Shown here piece by piece: positions 28,401-39,500 of a DNA stretch of 64,000 nucleotides. A model generated the notes under the pieces. That model saw only the letters and a list, made by a program, of their open reading frames with translations. It was not told the origin of the DNA and made no database searches. The stretch covers positions 558,001 to 622,000 of the forward strand of contig CAKMXJ010000042.1 in assembly GCA_928724745.1 (NCBI GenBank), written 5' to 3'. The stretch comes from Anthracocystis setariae (lineage: Eukaryota; Basidiomycota; Ustilaginomycetes; Ustilaginales; Ustilaginaceae). Numbering within the stretch: the first letter of the stretch is position 1; every line of letters starts with the position of its first letter. Position numbers and translations under genes: made by a program.

Positions 28401-28644
28401 GACCATCACGGTACACTCCACTTCACTTCGCTTCGCTTTGCTTCGCTTCGCCAACGCCGGCAACGCCATTCGGGAACACCGACCTGAGCTTTTGAAGCAG
28501 CAACGTTATCGCTTCTTGGAATTTCGGGCAACGCACTGTTAACACCTCTACTGCTGCGGTTCACACGCTCATCGGAGGGATCCTATCCACCTTCTAGCTT
28601 CACACGATCGGAATCCTCCCTTCCACCCCCTTCACATAGCCATA
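25480..28644. promoter_or_regulatory. 3.2 kb gene-free stretch rich in TACAGTA/TACTGTA motifs
   Basis: No convincing gene is present; the open frames here are short and have no domain cues. The stretch contains many copies of a near-palindromic motif, TACAGTA/TACTGTA with GTAC extensions, for example near 25789, 26205, 26272, 26456, 26821, 26996, 27115, 27205 and 27320-27356. It also has A-runs at about 26692-26710 and 27470-27483. A short TTCGC-rich repeat lies at about 28428-28450. The right end is the promoter and leader of the YTP1-like gene. Confidence 0.5.
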
Positions 28645-31600
28645 ATGAAGCTCCTCAGATCAGGTACGAGCTCGCAAGCCACGCCTCTTCTGCTGGCAAC
28701 GCTCGCTATAGCAAGCACCGGCTCGTGTGCCTACGTGGCAAGTGTACAGCCACCAGAGATCCGACAGCTCTCTTCCTTCCAGGCAGGTAGCCTAGCATCT
28801 CACTCGATCGCTCCAGAGGCGGGTGCATCCTTCTTCAGGAGGCACGGTGATCACGAGGATGATGAGGAAGATGGGCACGAGATGATGGCTCACCAAGAAA
28901 TGGTCCACAGCCCAGATCACCACTACGAGGACAGCCATGCAGGTCATCAAGACGCTCACACACACGCCGAAGCCTCCAACAGCTCTTCTGATGAACACGG
29001 GCACGAGCATGTTCACCATCATATGCAAGCCGACGGACCTTCCCCCGAATCCATCCCCGATGCTTCCATTGCTGGCACTGAATTGCGAACGCTTCCTGTG
29101 TGGCACTCGCACGGTGGACACGGTCACTCCCACGGCTCTGGCCCAGTGAAGCAGAACCTCAACGAAACCTTGCTCTTCCGCTCCAAGGGTCCCGATCCCC
29201 TCAGCTACATCGAGTGGGACTTTGGCTACGGCTTAGGTGCGGAATCGCAGCTTCGACGATTCATGGCCGATTCCGACGTGCTCGCTGGTACTGAAAAGAT
29301 GGGCGTTGTCGAGGGTCGCTGGAGGAAGCTGTTCGACGAGAAAGAGACCGAGCAACGAGCAACCATTGCCAACGATATTGCCTCCCGCCTTCCACAAGAA
29401 GAGGGCCAACCGAACCGTCACCGTGCTATTTTGATGTTGCATATCGCCACCGCTGTATTGAGCTGCTTTGTGCTGCTTCCCATGGCCCTGGCTCTTCGCG
29501 CCGCTCACTCGAATCTGGCGCCTTTGGTCTCTTTGCTCTACCTCACTCTGCTTGGCGGCTCCATGTTTATCTCGATCATCTACAAGGCGCTTACTCCACG
29601 ACTCTACCCGGACAACTCGCACGGCTCCATGGGTTGGGCGATTTTCTGGATCTCGCTCGTCACCCTGGGGTCCGATGTCTTCCGTCTCGTTGGCCAGATC
29701 TGGTCAACGATTTCGGCTCTCCGTTCCAACAAACGTGGCAGCCATGCGAACTGGCTTCCCACCGAAAGCGCTTCCACAACCAATGTGGCCTCTCAATCCT
29801 GGAGGGACGTTGTAAGTACCATGCTTGGACGTGGACAGACCCACAATGCTGAGAGCTATGACGCTTTGGAAGAGCAAGCAATGCTTTCGGATGAAGCTCA
29901 GAGCGATGCACAGCCGTTTGATGTCGAAAAGCACCTTCAGCATCGATTGTCCACCAGAGGCAGTGTCGGTAGCTCGAGAAACGGGTCCGCATCTGGCTCG
30001 CCCCACCGAGTCCACTTTAGTGATGAATCCAGCCAAGGCACACGCGGCGGCAGTGCCGAGTCACTCGTCCGTCCGGTCGATTGGGATGGTAGTGGTACCA
30101 CTGTGGCCAGCAACAACAATCAGCACCAACGTAGCATCGACAATGTCATTGGGGACCGCGTGTCGGTCGCTTCACCCACCACGACGGCTTGCAACACACC
30201 ACGGAACTCAAGCATTGGTAGCGAGTCGCCTGCCATGAACCTCAAGTCGATCCCTATTTGGCGCGAACGAGCCCACCGAGGACAGACCGTGTCTGCCGAG
30301 GGCGACAGCAGGCCCCTCGCTCGCCTTGGTTCCAGACGACTTGACCTTCTTCGCACCATTCTCAGATACTCACGCGTGGTGACAGCTCGGTCACTTCCCG
30401 TTCTGGCCTTTGCCACCTCGTATACCGGTCTTGCTGTGTACACAGGTTCGTGTCGGGGTGGTTACAAGAATGTCTGCCTGGCACACGGCATCAAGGGCGG
30501 CATCTTTTTCTGGTTCGGCTTGCTCACTTTTGGACGATATCTCGGAGCGTATGCTGACTGCGGGTGGGCGTGGAACAAGCGACCTAGCGTACAAGCTGCA
30601 AGAGGCAAGGCTGGCATGGCATCATGGCGAAAAAGCATGCCCAGCGCCGAGTTTGTTGAATGTCTCGTCATCTTCATCTACGGCGCTTCCAACACGTGGA
30701 TGGAACGCTTTGGTGCGCAACCAGGTGACCCGTACACGATCAAGCAGATTCAGCACATTTCGATTGCGGTCATGTTCTGGTTTGCCGGATTGATGGGCAT
30801 GCTGCTGGAGACCAAGTTCATCCGCAACATGCTTTCATTCCCTATTGCCTATCACCACGTAGCTGCTGTGCCGCTGCACGAAGCGCGCCGTCGCCGCAAC
30901 CAGTCGCGTGTTGGAGGCGTGGAAGCTGGCGTTGTGGAGTCCGGCGCCGACTTGGACTTCTTGGTCGAGGCGCAGACGCAACCCGCGTCATACTCGGCTT
31001 CCTTCAACCCTTTCCCTGCACTCGTGATCGGTGTTACGGGTGTAGCTATGGCGGCGCATCACCAGGATTACGAGTACGAGGTGCAGATCCACATGCTGTG
31101 GGGTGAGCTTCTGGCTGGATTTGCCTTGTTGCGATGCCTCACCTACTTCCTTCTTTGGCTTCGACCTCCCACGGCGTCGATGCTTCCGTCTCGACCTCCC
31201 ACGGAGGCCCTGGCTGCGTTCTCGCTGTGCTGCGGTGGACTGGTGTTCATGCTGAGTAGCGAAGAGGTGTCGTTTGCAGCCATGCGCAGCGGCTACGGCG
31301 ATTTCATGGCGATTCTCAACGTAGCTGTCGCGCTGGTGGCCTTGCTCTTCTGCTGGACGACCGCGCTCATGATGCTCAAGGGATGGGCTGTTCGTCGTGA
31401 AGTCCAACGTGGCCTGTACAGCGAACCGAAGGAATATGGGCGTGATGAGCAGTCGGTGAGCTCAATCCCTAATGCCCTTCAGCTGGATGTTTCTGACGAA
31501 GCACAGAGGCAGCCAAGGTTCATGAGAGCTAGCTTGGCTAGCAACATTATGACAGGCGATGCTGCTACTCAACCGGTAGAACCTGTATTTGTACTTGACG

Positions 31601-31662
31601 ATGAAGACGATCGGGACGAGGACGAAGGATCGCACGCTGCCGCCCCGACCACCACCAAGTAA
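28645..31662 (+). CDS. YTP1: YTP1-like multi-pass membrane protein
   Basis: The single exon encodes 1005 residues from an ATG at 28645. A signal peptide is likely (residues 1-31, PLLLATLAIASTGSCAYVAS). A His-rich region (67-126) and HSHGGHGHSHG (154-164) could bind metal. The conserved YTP1 N-terminal part begins at SYIEWDFGYG (188), with membrane segments near 261-284, 292-312 and 330-350. A disordered insertion of some 220 residues follows. The C-terminal part has FATSYTGLAVYTGSCRGGYK, GIFFWFGLLTFGRYLGAYAD, WMERFGAQPGDPYT, IQHISIAVMFWFAGLMGMLL and more helices to about 915. YTP1 is a fungal membrane protein linked by name and expression to respiration; its biochemical activity is unknown to me. 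It is longer than the yeast protein (about 460 residues) because of the N-terminal, central and tail disorder. Confidence 0.85.
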   Translation: MKLLRSGTSSQATPLLLATLAIASTGSCAYVASVQPPEIRQLSSFQAGSLASHSIAPEAGASFFRRHGDHEDDEEDGHEMMAHQEMVHSPDHHYEDSHAGHQDAHTHAEASNSSSDEHGHEHVHHHMQADGPSPESIPDASIAGTELRTLPVWHSHGGHGHSHGSGPVKQNLNETLLFRSKGPDPLSYIEWDFGYGLGAESQLRRFMADSDVLAGTEKMGVVEGRWRKLFDEKETEQRATIANDIASRLPQEEGQPNRHRAILMLHIATAVLSCFVLLPMALALRAAHSNLAPLVSLLYLTLLGGSMFISIIYKALTPRLYPDNSHGSMGWAIFWISLVTLGSDVFRLVGQIWSTISALRSNKRGSHANWLPTESASTTNVASQSWRDVVSTMLGRGQTHNAESYDALEEQAMLSDEAQSDAQPFDVEKHLQHRLSTRGSVGSSRNGSASGSPHRVHFSDESSQGTRGGSAESLVRPVDWDGSGTTVASNNNQHQRSIDNVIGDRVSVASPTTTACNTPRNSSIGSESPAMNLKSIPIWRERAHRGQTVSAEGDSRPLARLGSRRLDLLRTILRYSRVVTARSLPVLAFATSYTGLAVYTGSCRGGYKNVCLAHGIKGGIFFWFGLLTFGRYLGAYADCGWAWNKRPSVQAARGKAGMASWRKSMPSAEFVECLVIFIYGASNTWMERFGAQPGDPYTIKQIQHISIAVMFWFAGLMGMLLETKFIRNMLSFPIAYHHVAAVPLHEARRRRNQSRVGGVEAGVVESGADLDFLVEAQTQPASYSASFNPFPALVIGVTGVAMAAHHQDYEYEVQIHMLWGELLAGFALLRCLTYFLLWLRPPTASMLPSRPPTEALAAFSLCCGGLVFMLSSEEVSFAAMRSGYGDFMAILNVAVALVALLFCWTTALMMLKGWAVRREVQRGLYSEPKEYGRDEQSVSSIPNALQLDVSDEAQRQPRFMRASLASNIMTGDAATQPVEPVFVLDDEDDRDEDEGSHAAAPTTTK

Positions 31663-32553
31663 CCCGAATCGGTTTCTCGACACACCAACCCGACCCTGAC
31701 GGTAGATCGGTTCTGCCATTCTTGGGTCGTCATACTCCGGTCATTGTGATACCTGGTCTCGAACCACACGTTCGGACCGATGCCTTTGTTGGCTTTGAAG
31801 CTGTACATTATCATCCTGTTAGAGATGCGTGTAATGAAATGCCCCATGAAGCCCGAACCCTGATGCTGGTTGTTGGGTCTGGTCAACACTACTACGAAGC
31901 AGTATTGCTATTACATTACGAAAAGGAAGAAACCGTTGCGAAGGAAAGCCAGATTGGCGTTTGTTGAGCGATAGGCTATCAGGGTGCACGATGTGGCGCT
32001 CAGCAGGTCAACAGCCCCCTTTTGGCACTGCGTCCAGGCGACTGACAGAAGCACCGTCTTGTGAATACAGTATTACAAGCAGCCTCGGCCTCCACCCGAC
32101 ACGCGGGACAGGTTCTTCTGCAGGGGGCACTGGGCACTCTGCTAACTTTGGAGCGTGAAAACTGGCTAGAAAATCACCAAAAAAACAAAAAAAAACAAAA
32201 AAAAAACAAACAAAAAAAAGGGGGTCGCGCGGTCTGCTGCACTGAAAAGGGAGTCGCCATGGCCTGCATGCACGGGTTAGCTGCCAGAAGGCGGAGATTG
32301 TTGATAATTGTCCTGTCCGCCATCCCCTATTTCTACAGCTGCTCTTTGACGCATCAAAGTTGCAGCACTAGTTGGGGTGACGAGCTACAGAAAGGTACGA
32401 TATCTGCTAGCTCTCAGCACGACGCGGGCATACTGTAACCACAGCCCCCAAAATCCCGCTCGATACGAGGTGGTAAGTGTTGCAAGTTCAGTATCGATCC
32501 AGTGCACTGGATTTGGGTTGAGCAGCTTACCAAGCCTTTTTTGTATTTTTAAT
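31663..32553. other. Intergenic interval left of element 2
   Basis: This 891-bp stretch has no credible gene. It contains an A-rich tract broken by single C (about 32178-32219) and a 14-bp perfect palindrome TCCAGTGCACTGGA at 32498-32511, 43 bp left of the element 2 boundary. Confidence 0.5.
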
Positions 32554-32721
32554 TGCAGTGCGCTTGGTACGAGCGCTAGCTTCACTGGGGCGTCGCGGGC
32601 GCTCACGTAAGCAGCGCGTAAGCAGAGGTGACGTGTACAAGCAGCTCAGCTTGCTCATCTCACTCTGTTCTTCTTCACCACCATCTCGCTCGCCGTCTCG
32701 CCTCGCGATTCGGCTTTTTCA
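32554..32721 (+). repeat. Split direct repeat A1 of element 2
   Basis: This 168-bp segment begins TGCAGTGCGCTTGGTACGAG and ends CGGCTTTTTCA; the copy at 46241-46408 reads identical. A short open frame runs through it but has no domain. Confidence 0.92.
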
Positions 32722-33598
32722 TTCCATTCCGACGCTTGCTCACCACCAGCAGCGTCTCCTCAACACCCGCAGCCAGCGCGCTGCCCAACCCTCGTCAACA
32801 ACCCCCGTGTCGCTCTCAGCGCACAAGTCCTTCCTCCTCCATCCCCCTCCTCTCTTCACCGCTGCCCATATCGCTCCCTTGATCCGAGCGGTCAACAAGG
32901 CCACCCAACTCTGGTGGTAACGTGGTCCCCGTGCTTGGCGAGCAGGGTCAGATACCACCAGCACGCCCGGCTGGAGTTGTGCCTAGCCGTTTTTTCTCCA
33001 TCGCTGTGCCCTGCGGGTTGGTCGCCCGGGGCTGGACCCTTGCTCACGTCTCGACACAGCGCACCACGACTGGCATCGTAACGAAACTTTGCCCAGCAGG
33101 CCTCGCACAGGGAGGTATCGTGCCCCGGAGCTCGTGACTCTGGAACACCCTCGTGAGGTGGTTCTGCCAGCCGGCGAGCGGCAGATCTTGTGCACTTGAG
33201 CCAACAAGCCTGCGTCGCGGCCCACGGGCGCTCAAGTTAAGGCTCTTTCGACGGGCTCACGGTGCTCAAACACCGTGGTTCATCCACTAGCCTGATCCCT
33301 AGTGGCGACACAGCGTCACGGCAGGCACCAGTGACGCAAGGCACCTTCGCTGCGTAGCTCAACAGCGCCAAGACTAGGTGACGACGAGCGAGCGGTGTGC
33401 AACGCCACCGCTGACAGACCTGTGACCTTGCGACCGGCCTGGCAAGCCCTCTCAAGCTCTCCTCGTCTCCCCACTCTGCGGTCTTGCTCGACGGCCTGGC
33501 ACGCCCTCTTGCTCAAGCGCCCCAGAGTTTCTTTCCCCTTCTCGTCCTTGGTTGCCACGACGTTTCGAGGAGCCAGGTAGTGTACAAGACCACCGACG
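32722..33598 (+). other. Element 2 leader between A1 and ORF1
   Basis: This 877-bp stretch has no convincing gene. The corresponding leader in element 1 is only 30 bp, which explains most of the size difference between the two elements. It may hold promoter or packaging signals; nothing specific is recognisable. Confidence 0.5.
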
Positions 33599-34885
33599 AT
33601 GCAACAGTGCTATCGGTGTACGCGACCTTGGCCACCAAACCACTTCGTCGGCGCCAACGGTAGGTCGGTGCGTTCGTGCGCGAGCTGCCGCAAGAAAGCC
33701 CCAGCGCCGCCGCCAGCCACCTCACCCAGCTCCCCTCGCCTTAGCATAACGGCGAACTCACCTCCTCGCAGCGCTGCCTTGGCTCCCACGCCCCACAGCG
33801 CTGCTGCAGTCTCGCGATCACCGCCACCCTCAGACGGTTCGCCTCTTCCCCCCCCTCGTCAACCACTGTTGACTCGTCACGAGCCTCGCTCTGACGACTT
33901 CGCCTCCGCCGCCTCCGTCTCTGCACTCGAACGACGGCTCAGCGACCTCGAGCATCAACTGGACCATCGTTTCAGCGAGCTCCTCAACGCCCTGCGGTCG
34001 GCCCCACTCACGTCGGCCGCTCAGCCCACCTCGCAGGCTTCGCTAACCCAACAGCAATCCCTGCTCCCCGCCCAACCAGCTGCAGCATCCACAATCCTCG
34101 CTGCCGGCACACAACCCGCTACCGGTGAGTCACCCCCCCTCTCGGTCACTCGCTGCTTTGCCTGGGTTCCACCCGACATCGTCTCGCTGGTCGAACGCGA
34201 TCAACTCAAGCCGGAACACTTGGTCAAACTACGGGACCCGGAGTCACGAGTTTCCAAGGAACCGGTGAGAGCCTCTGCCTTTGTCGTCGAGTCCGGCCAA
34301 CTCACTCTGGCCGAGGACTCCGCCGACACACGCACCGACGCTTTCGTCAAGGCCATACCCAGTCTCGCCGCCCTCACTCAGGTGTGGTTGGTGTATATTG
34401 CTATTTGCGTTCGAGTCACAGGCAACCTCTCACTCAACGAGGCCCTGCTGACCCACCTCAAGCTGCTGGTCGACTTTGACCATCTCTACACGTGGCGGGC
34501 CGTCGCAGATTACCACCTAGCAGTCTGTCGAATCCGCTTCGGCACAGGTGCGGTCCACACGTGGGGCCAAGAGGACTTTGGCGCAGTACAGCGTGTGCTG
34601 GCGCCCTTCCGCAAGACGTCGACCAGCCCCAACGACCAGAACACCTCGTCTGGCTCGAACAAGAACTCCTCTTCGTCGTCGTCCAACAAGAAACGGAACC
34701 ACCAAGGCTCCACGGGCTCCTCCTCCAACTGGGACCCCTGCCGCCGTTTCAACGCCAACCTCCCCTGCTCCGGCTGCAACCGTACACACGCTTGCATTCA
34801 CTGCCGCGGGCAACACAGCCTCCCCTCTTGTCCGACGCTTGGTAGCCTCTCCAAGAGCTCCAACGCGAGCAAGAAAGCGAACTAA
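33599..34885 (+). CDS. Element 2 ORF1, Gag-like protein
   Basis: The 428-residue product begins MQQCYRCTRPWPPNHFVGAN and has the CxxC...CxxC module seen in element 1 (NHFVGANGRS, then CASCRK). A Pro/Ser linker, a short Leu-rich helix (SALERRLSDLEHQLDHRF) and the conserved centre (RCFAWVPPDIVSLVERDQL) follow. The C-terminal Cys/His module is CRRFNANLPCSGC...HACIHC...H....C. A Ser/Asn/Lys run precedes it. It has no internal stop. Its TAA overlaps the ORF2 ATG by one base (TAATG at 34883-34887). Confidence 0.8.
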   Translation: MQQCYRCTRPWPPNHFVGANGRSVRSCASCRKKAPAPPPATSPSSPRLSITANSPPRSAALAPTPHSAAAVSRSPPPSDGSPLPPPRQPLLTRHEPRSDDFASAASVSALERRLSDLEHQLDHRFSELLNALRSAPLTSAAQPTSQASLTQQQSLLPAQPAAASTILAAGTQPATGESPPLSVTRCFAWVPPDIVSLVERDQLKPEHLVKLRDPESRVSKEPVRASAFVVESGQLTLAEDSADTRTDAFVKAIPSLAALTQVWLVYIAICVRVTGNLSLNEALLTHLKLLVDFDHLYTWRAVADYHLAVCRIRFGTGAVHTWGQEDFGAVQRVLAPFRKTSTSPNDQNTSSGSNKNSSSSSSNKKRNHQGSTGSSSNWDPCRRFNANLPCSGCNRTHACIHCRGQHSLPSCPTLGSLSKSSNASKKAN

Positions 34886-35886
34886 TGGTGAGTCAGCGTA
34901 CTCACTCAGGCGGCTCCGGCCGCCCACAGTCCAAGCTGGCTGCCCTCTTGCCCATGCCGGCTCCTTCGCCCACGCTGGCTCCTTCGCCCACGCTGGCTTC
35001 CTCGCCCATGCAGGCCGCCTCGCCCATGCTGGCACCTCACGATGGAGCGATCCGTCCTCCTCGTTCTCTTCCCTCGGTCAATAGAGCGCCTGAGCCTTCC
35101 TCAGCGCTTTCGCCACCCGCCGTGCAGGCTGTTCATGCCGCACCAACCTCGCCGCCCCAAGCTGGGCTCATCTTGCCCCAGGCTGGGTTTTTCTTCGCCC
35201 AAGCTGGCTCTTGTCCCACGCTGGACTCTCTTGCCCCCGGCATAGTCGACATGTCGCCTGACCGTGCCTCAGCCCTTCTCTTTGGCCTGCTCACAGGTTC
35301 ACCTCCCTCGCCAAGGCCGAATACCTTGTGCGAGCAACCCATCTTCGCCGCAACCGACGCTCCAGCCACCGTCGGTTCGCTTCAACTTCGTCACTGGTCC
35401 CGCTTCCTGGACCTTTACCCTGACCGCGCCTTCGCAGCCCAACTGCGAGGCGCTCTCCAACATGGCGTCAAGCTCGGGTACGACGGCCCTCTGCGCACCT
35501 CAGCCAGACTGGAAGTCCCCAACTTGCCCATGAACGCCGACGACGTTCACCACCTCCGACGTGAGATTGAAGCGCGCCTGGCAGAAGGCCGCCTTCGCCG
35601 CGTCGACGACCCTGCAGCCATCCAGCTTGTCTGCTCGCCCATGGGTGTGGTCCCGAAACCTCACAGCGACAAGAGGCGTACCATCTACCACTTGTCGCAC
35701 CCGCGCCGGCCCGGGTCCCGCCTGCCGTCAGTCAATGACGGCATCAGCACCTCCTTTGTCGCCATCCGCTACGAAAGTCTCGATGCAATCATGGATTTCA
35801 TCCGAGACCACCCGAGCGCCTCGCTGTGGAAGGCCGACCTCGAGGATGCCTTCCGGCATGTCATCGTGGCCAAGACAGACGCCCGC
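34885..35886 (+). pseudogene. Element 2 ORF2 (RT-RNase H), 5' part, interrupted
   Basis: The frame starts at the ATG overlapping the ORF1 stop. The N-terminus carries short repeats of the type SPTLAPSPTLASSP and PQAGLILPQAG (residues about 12-115). RT sequence follows, including RREIEARLAEGRLRRVDD, MGVVPKPHSDKRRTIYHLSH and motif A LWKADLEDAFRHV. It is cut at 35886 by the left LTR of the Gypsy element, whose first bases supply an immediate stop. The other half resumes at 43904 in register: the 4-bp CCGC duplication accounts for the join, so the insertion alone broke the RT frame. Confidence 0.88.
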
Positions 35887-36079
35887 TGAAACAGACTAAA
35901 GAGACTAGAGCGGGTAGAGCTAGAACGTTGCGTTTGCTTAAAATTTGGTACTTGGAATGGTGGTGATGAAATTAAAGGCTTGCGACAACAATGGCTGAGT
36001 TTTTGCCACCGGGTCACGTGAAAATTCGAAAATACAAAAAATCGAAACCAAGAATCGAACTGAAGCTCCTCCATTGACA
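35887..36079 (-). repeat. 3' LTR of the Gypsy element
   Basis: This 193-bp LTR, read on the minus strand, begins TGTCAATGGAGGAG and ends CTCTTTAGTCTGTTTCA. It matches the 43711-43903 copy except at one base. The flanking CCGC is at 35883-35886. Confidence 0.93.
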
Positions 36080-36575
36080 GTGCCCAACCAGAGTAAGGCT
36101 CCGTCCCGGAGTCAAATCAAATCGGATGCGAAATCGGGGAAAGAAACAAAACAAAAGACTTGCGGACTCGTTGCTGCGAACTGCGAAGGGGTCGAGATAG
36201 GACTAACCGTGTCGACTGTGCGTTCCGAGACAGATGTCAAAGAACTTCGATGATTGCGAAAGTAGAACCTTGTGTGCTGGTGATCGAACGCTTAAGCAAT
36301 GTGGTTGCTATCGTTGTTTGTGTTGAACGAAGATGAGATCCAAATGATGAGTATCATGCCGTTTGGGAAGATGATTTCGTAGTTTTGACTGGTTGAGAGC
36401 ATGACTGCTTTGATCGTAATACCCATGAAATGAATGGTTACGGCGAAAGGAATAGGAACGATTTGCCAGGTTGCAGAGTAAGGCATTTCTTGAAGTAGCG
36501 CTGTTGCTAGTAAGATCGTTTTGGGAAGGTAACGAGGTTAAGAAGATGATTGTGGTGATCATTTGATCCCGTGAG
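36080..36575 (-). other. Gypsy region between the pol stop and the 3' LTR
   Basis: This 496-bp stretch has no supported gene. I could not identify a clear polypurine tract directly beside the LTR. Confidence 0.5.
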
Positions 36576-39500
36576 CTACTCTCGTGTGTTGAGAGTAATA
36601 TCGTCGCTATGTTCAGGCCAATAAGGTTTGAGTCGATTTTGGTGGACTCGTTCTTCTCGGCCGTTCAGAAGACTGCGAATGATATAGGTTTTCCTTTGTT
36701 TCGACGAGATCTGATACGGTCCAACCCATCTTGGTGCCAACTTTGCCTGTGTTGAATACGTCGATTCCAATTGAGTTTGATGGCGCAGGACTAAATCGCC
36801 GAGGTTATAGTCCTGAGATGACCGATAAGGCTTACTCCTTTCGACACGTTTTGCTTGCGTTTCTTCGAGAGAATTTGAGGCTTCGACCCGTGCGACATCG
36901 ACAAATGCTCGTTGGTTGTAGATTGCAGCGAGATCGGATGGCGAAGTTGCTTTGCTATGCTTGGATTCCCGGATGGTAAAGCCGAATTGCAATTCAGTCG
37001 GAGACCAATTCGCCATTCCTTCGATTGGCCTGCGATTAAGTGCTCTGACCGCTGAGCTGAGGTAAGGATGCCACGCTAAAGTACTTGCAGAGTCCTGGTT
37101 GAGTGGCGTCACTACCAGTTTCCGCAAGGTCTGGATAAGCAGACCATTATGACGCTCCACCAAACCGTTAACCCATGGTGCGTACGCGCTGACTATGTGA
37201 TGTTCGACTTGGTTCTCCATTAAGAATGCTGCTACTTCAGCACAATCGAAATGCGACGCACCGTCGGTTACGATCCTGGCTGGTAGTACCGCTAACGTGT
37301 TGCGTAAATCCTCGAGAGCATTAACCACATCTTTAGCCCGCTGTTGCTGATATGCATAAGCCCAGACAAAACGACTAAAATAGTTGACAATGACTAGAAC
37401 TTTACTGCGATTATGAGATGTTGGGAGGCTGACAAAGTCCATCGCCCAAGTCTGCATAGGCGATGAGACTATAACGGGATCGATAATGCTTGAACGCCGC
37501 GGGCCAAATTGTTGACATGTTTGGCAACGCTTGATAATGTCTCGAACATCTCGCCACATAGCAGGCCACGTTACGCTCTCCTGCAAGCGCAATATGTTAA
37601 TGGTAATACCAATACCTGTGTGACTCTGATTGTGTACCTTCTTCGCAAAGGGTTGTGCCTCCTGCCTCGGTAGAACTTGCAGAATTTGATCATCCTGAAC
37701 ATATCCTAATTGCCCGTCTGTTAGAACGTAGGAACCTTGACGACGAATCTTGGTGCGGCTCGAAAGCGAATCAGGTAACTCGAGAAGTAATAGGAAACGA
37801 AGAAGAGGTTCCAATTCGTCTCCTTTGAACCGTTCGAGTAAAGGTCCAGCTTGCTTATCGAGTTCGAGATATCGCTGTGCTTTAGAAACTTGGTCCTCGT
37901 TGTAGAGCTCCACTGCTCCAACAAATAACTGGCCATTATCCTGCAAGGGAGTAGAATCCTCATCCTGTGACGTGGAAGGTCGATGCGATAAGCCATGGGC
38001 TAGTTGATGACTCCGGCCAGCACAATGCTTCACTTCAATGATATTGTGAGCAAGTAGCTGCTCACGCCACCGAGCATGTGCCAAAGGCATCTTATCCGAT
38101 CGAAGCACATCTCGCAGAGCGGTACAATCGGTAACTAGAACGATTGGTTGTCCAAAGGTAAATGGAACGAATTTGTCGAGAGCAAACTTGGCTGCTGCGA
38201 GTTCGCCAAGATGTGCTGAATATCGAGTTTCCGATGGGAGACACTTTCGGCTAGCATACGCGATTGGATATGCCACTCGTTTGCAGGACTTATCATTGGG
38301 GTCCATAGTGTTGCTATCCTTGAGTTGCCATTGACCACAAGTATCCTTAGTAACGAGGTATTCTTGCATAAGTACTGCACCCATGCCTTCGGCACTCCAG
38401 TCACTTTGGACAATGAATGGTCGGTCATACCGCGGTTCTTTGAGTACCTTCGAATTAATCAAAGCCTCCTTGATTCGCAAGAAAGCTTCGTCGTGCTTGT
38501 AGCTCCATTTCCTTTCCAAACTTGCATCGTAATTCTCCACTTGCTGTGTGAGTTCATCCATTGGAGCAAAGATCTTTGCGAAGCTAGGAACCTTTGACCT
38601 TAGGTATGAACAAACACCGCGGAAAGTCATCAATTCCCTAACTGTTTTGGGCTTTGGCCAATCGACTATGGCTTTCAGTCGATTAGGGTCAATGCGGATG
38701 CCATGTATGCCGACAAGTTGGCCGCAGAACGTGATGTCTTCTTGTAAGAACCGGCACTTACTCACACTGAGTGTGAATCCTGTGTCGATTGCCCTATCCA
38801 GAAAGATCCGAAGCCAGTTGTAATATGCGCCAAAGTCTTGATGACCGGAAGCGACATCATCCATCCAGAAGTCGCTATCACGGTCAAAAAGGTCTCCAAA
38901 TGCAGTTGTGATAAAGCGATAGTACAGCGATGGTCCGACCTTGAAGCCAAACGGCATCACTGTGTAGCCAAAGAACCCTAGATCTTCGATGTAGGTCACC
39001 GAGAGAAGAGTTGCTAATGGAGAGTTCGCGACAATGAAAAAGCCAGCGCACCCGTCTCCTTTAAACAGGTATCTTTTGTTGGCTAACTTCGATGCTTTGA
39101 CCATTATGTCGCCTGGCACAAAAGCTGAATCCCGCATGTAATGGTTGATAGGCGCATAGTTGTGTACTAGCCTAAACCGGGCTTTTGCGGTTGCTGCTTT
39201 GCCGTCATCGTTGCTGGTTTGCGGAAATGGATTGGGATCCGGCATGTCAGAATCGTATTCAAGCCCAGCCTCCTTGAGCGAGAAATTGACTTGGCGTTTC
39301 AGTTCTTCGATCGAGACGTTAGACTCGATCTCTGCTGCCGGTTTGGGGACTATGCGGGTTTCCGAGATCCATCTCACTTTATCCTCATCGATTTTGACAA
39401 GGAATCCATTGCTAATGAGATCTCGTACTTGTTGATGTAAGAACTCCTTTTGTGGCGGTGACAGCGCTTGAGTCTTTGAGCGGCGCACTGTATTAGGCGG

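Noticed and set aside
36040..36065. tRNA B-box-like sequence (AGTTCGATTCT on the minus strand) in the Gypsy LTR
   Set aside because: No matching A box or cloverleaf around it; it recurs in both LTRs only because they are copies.
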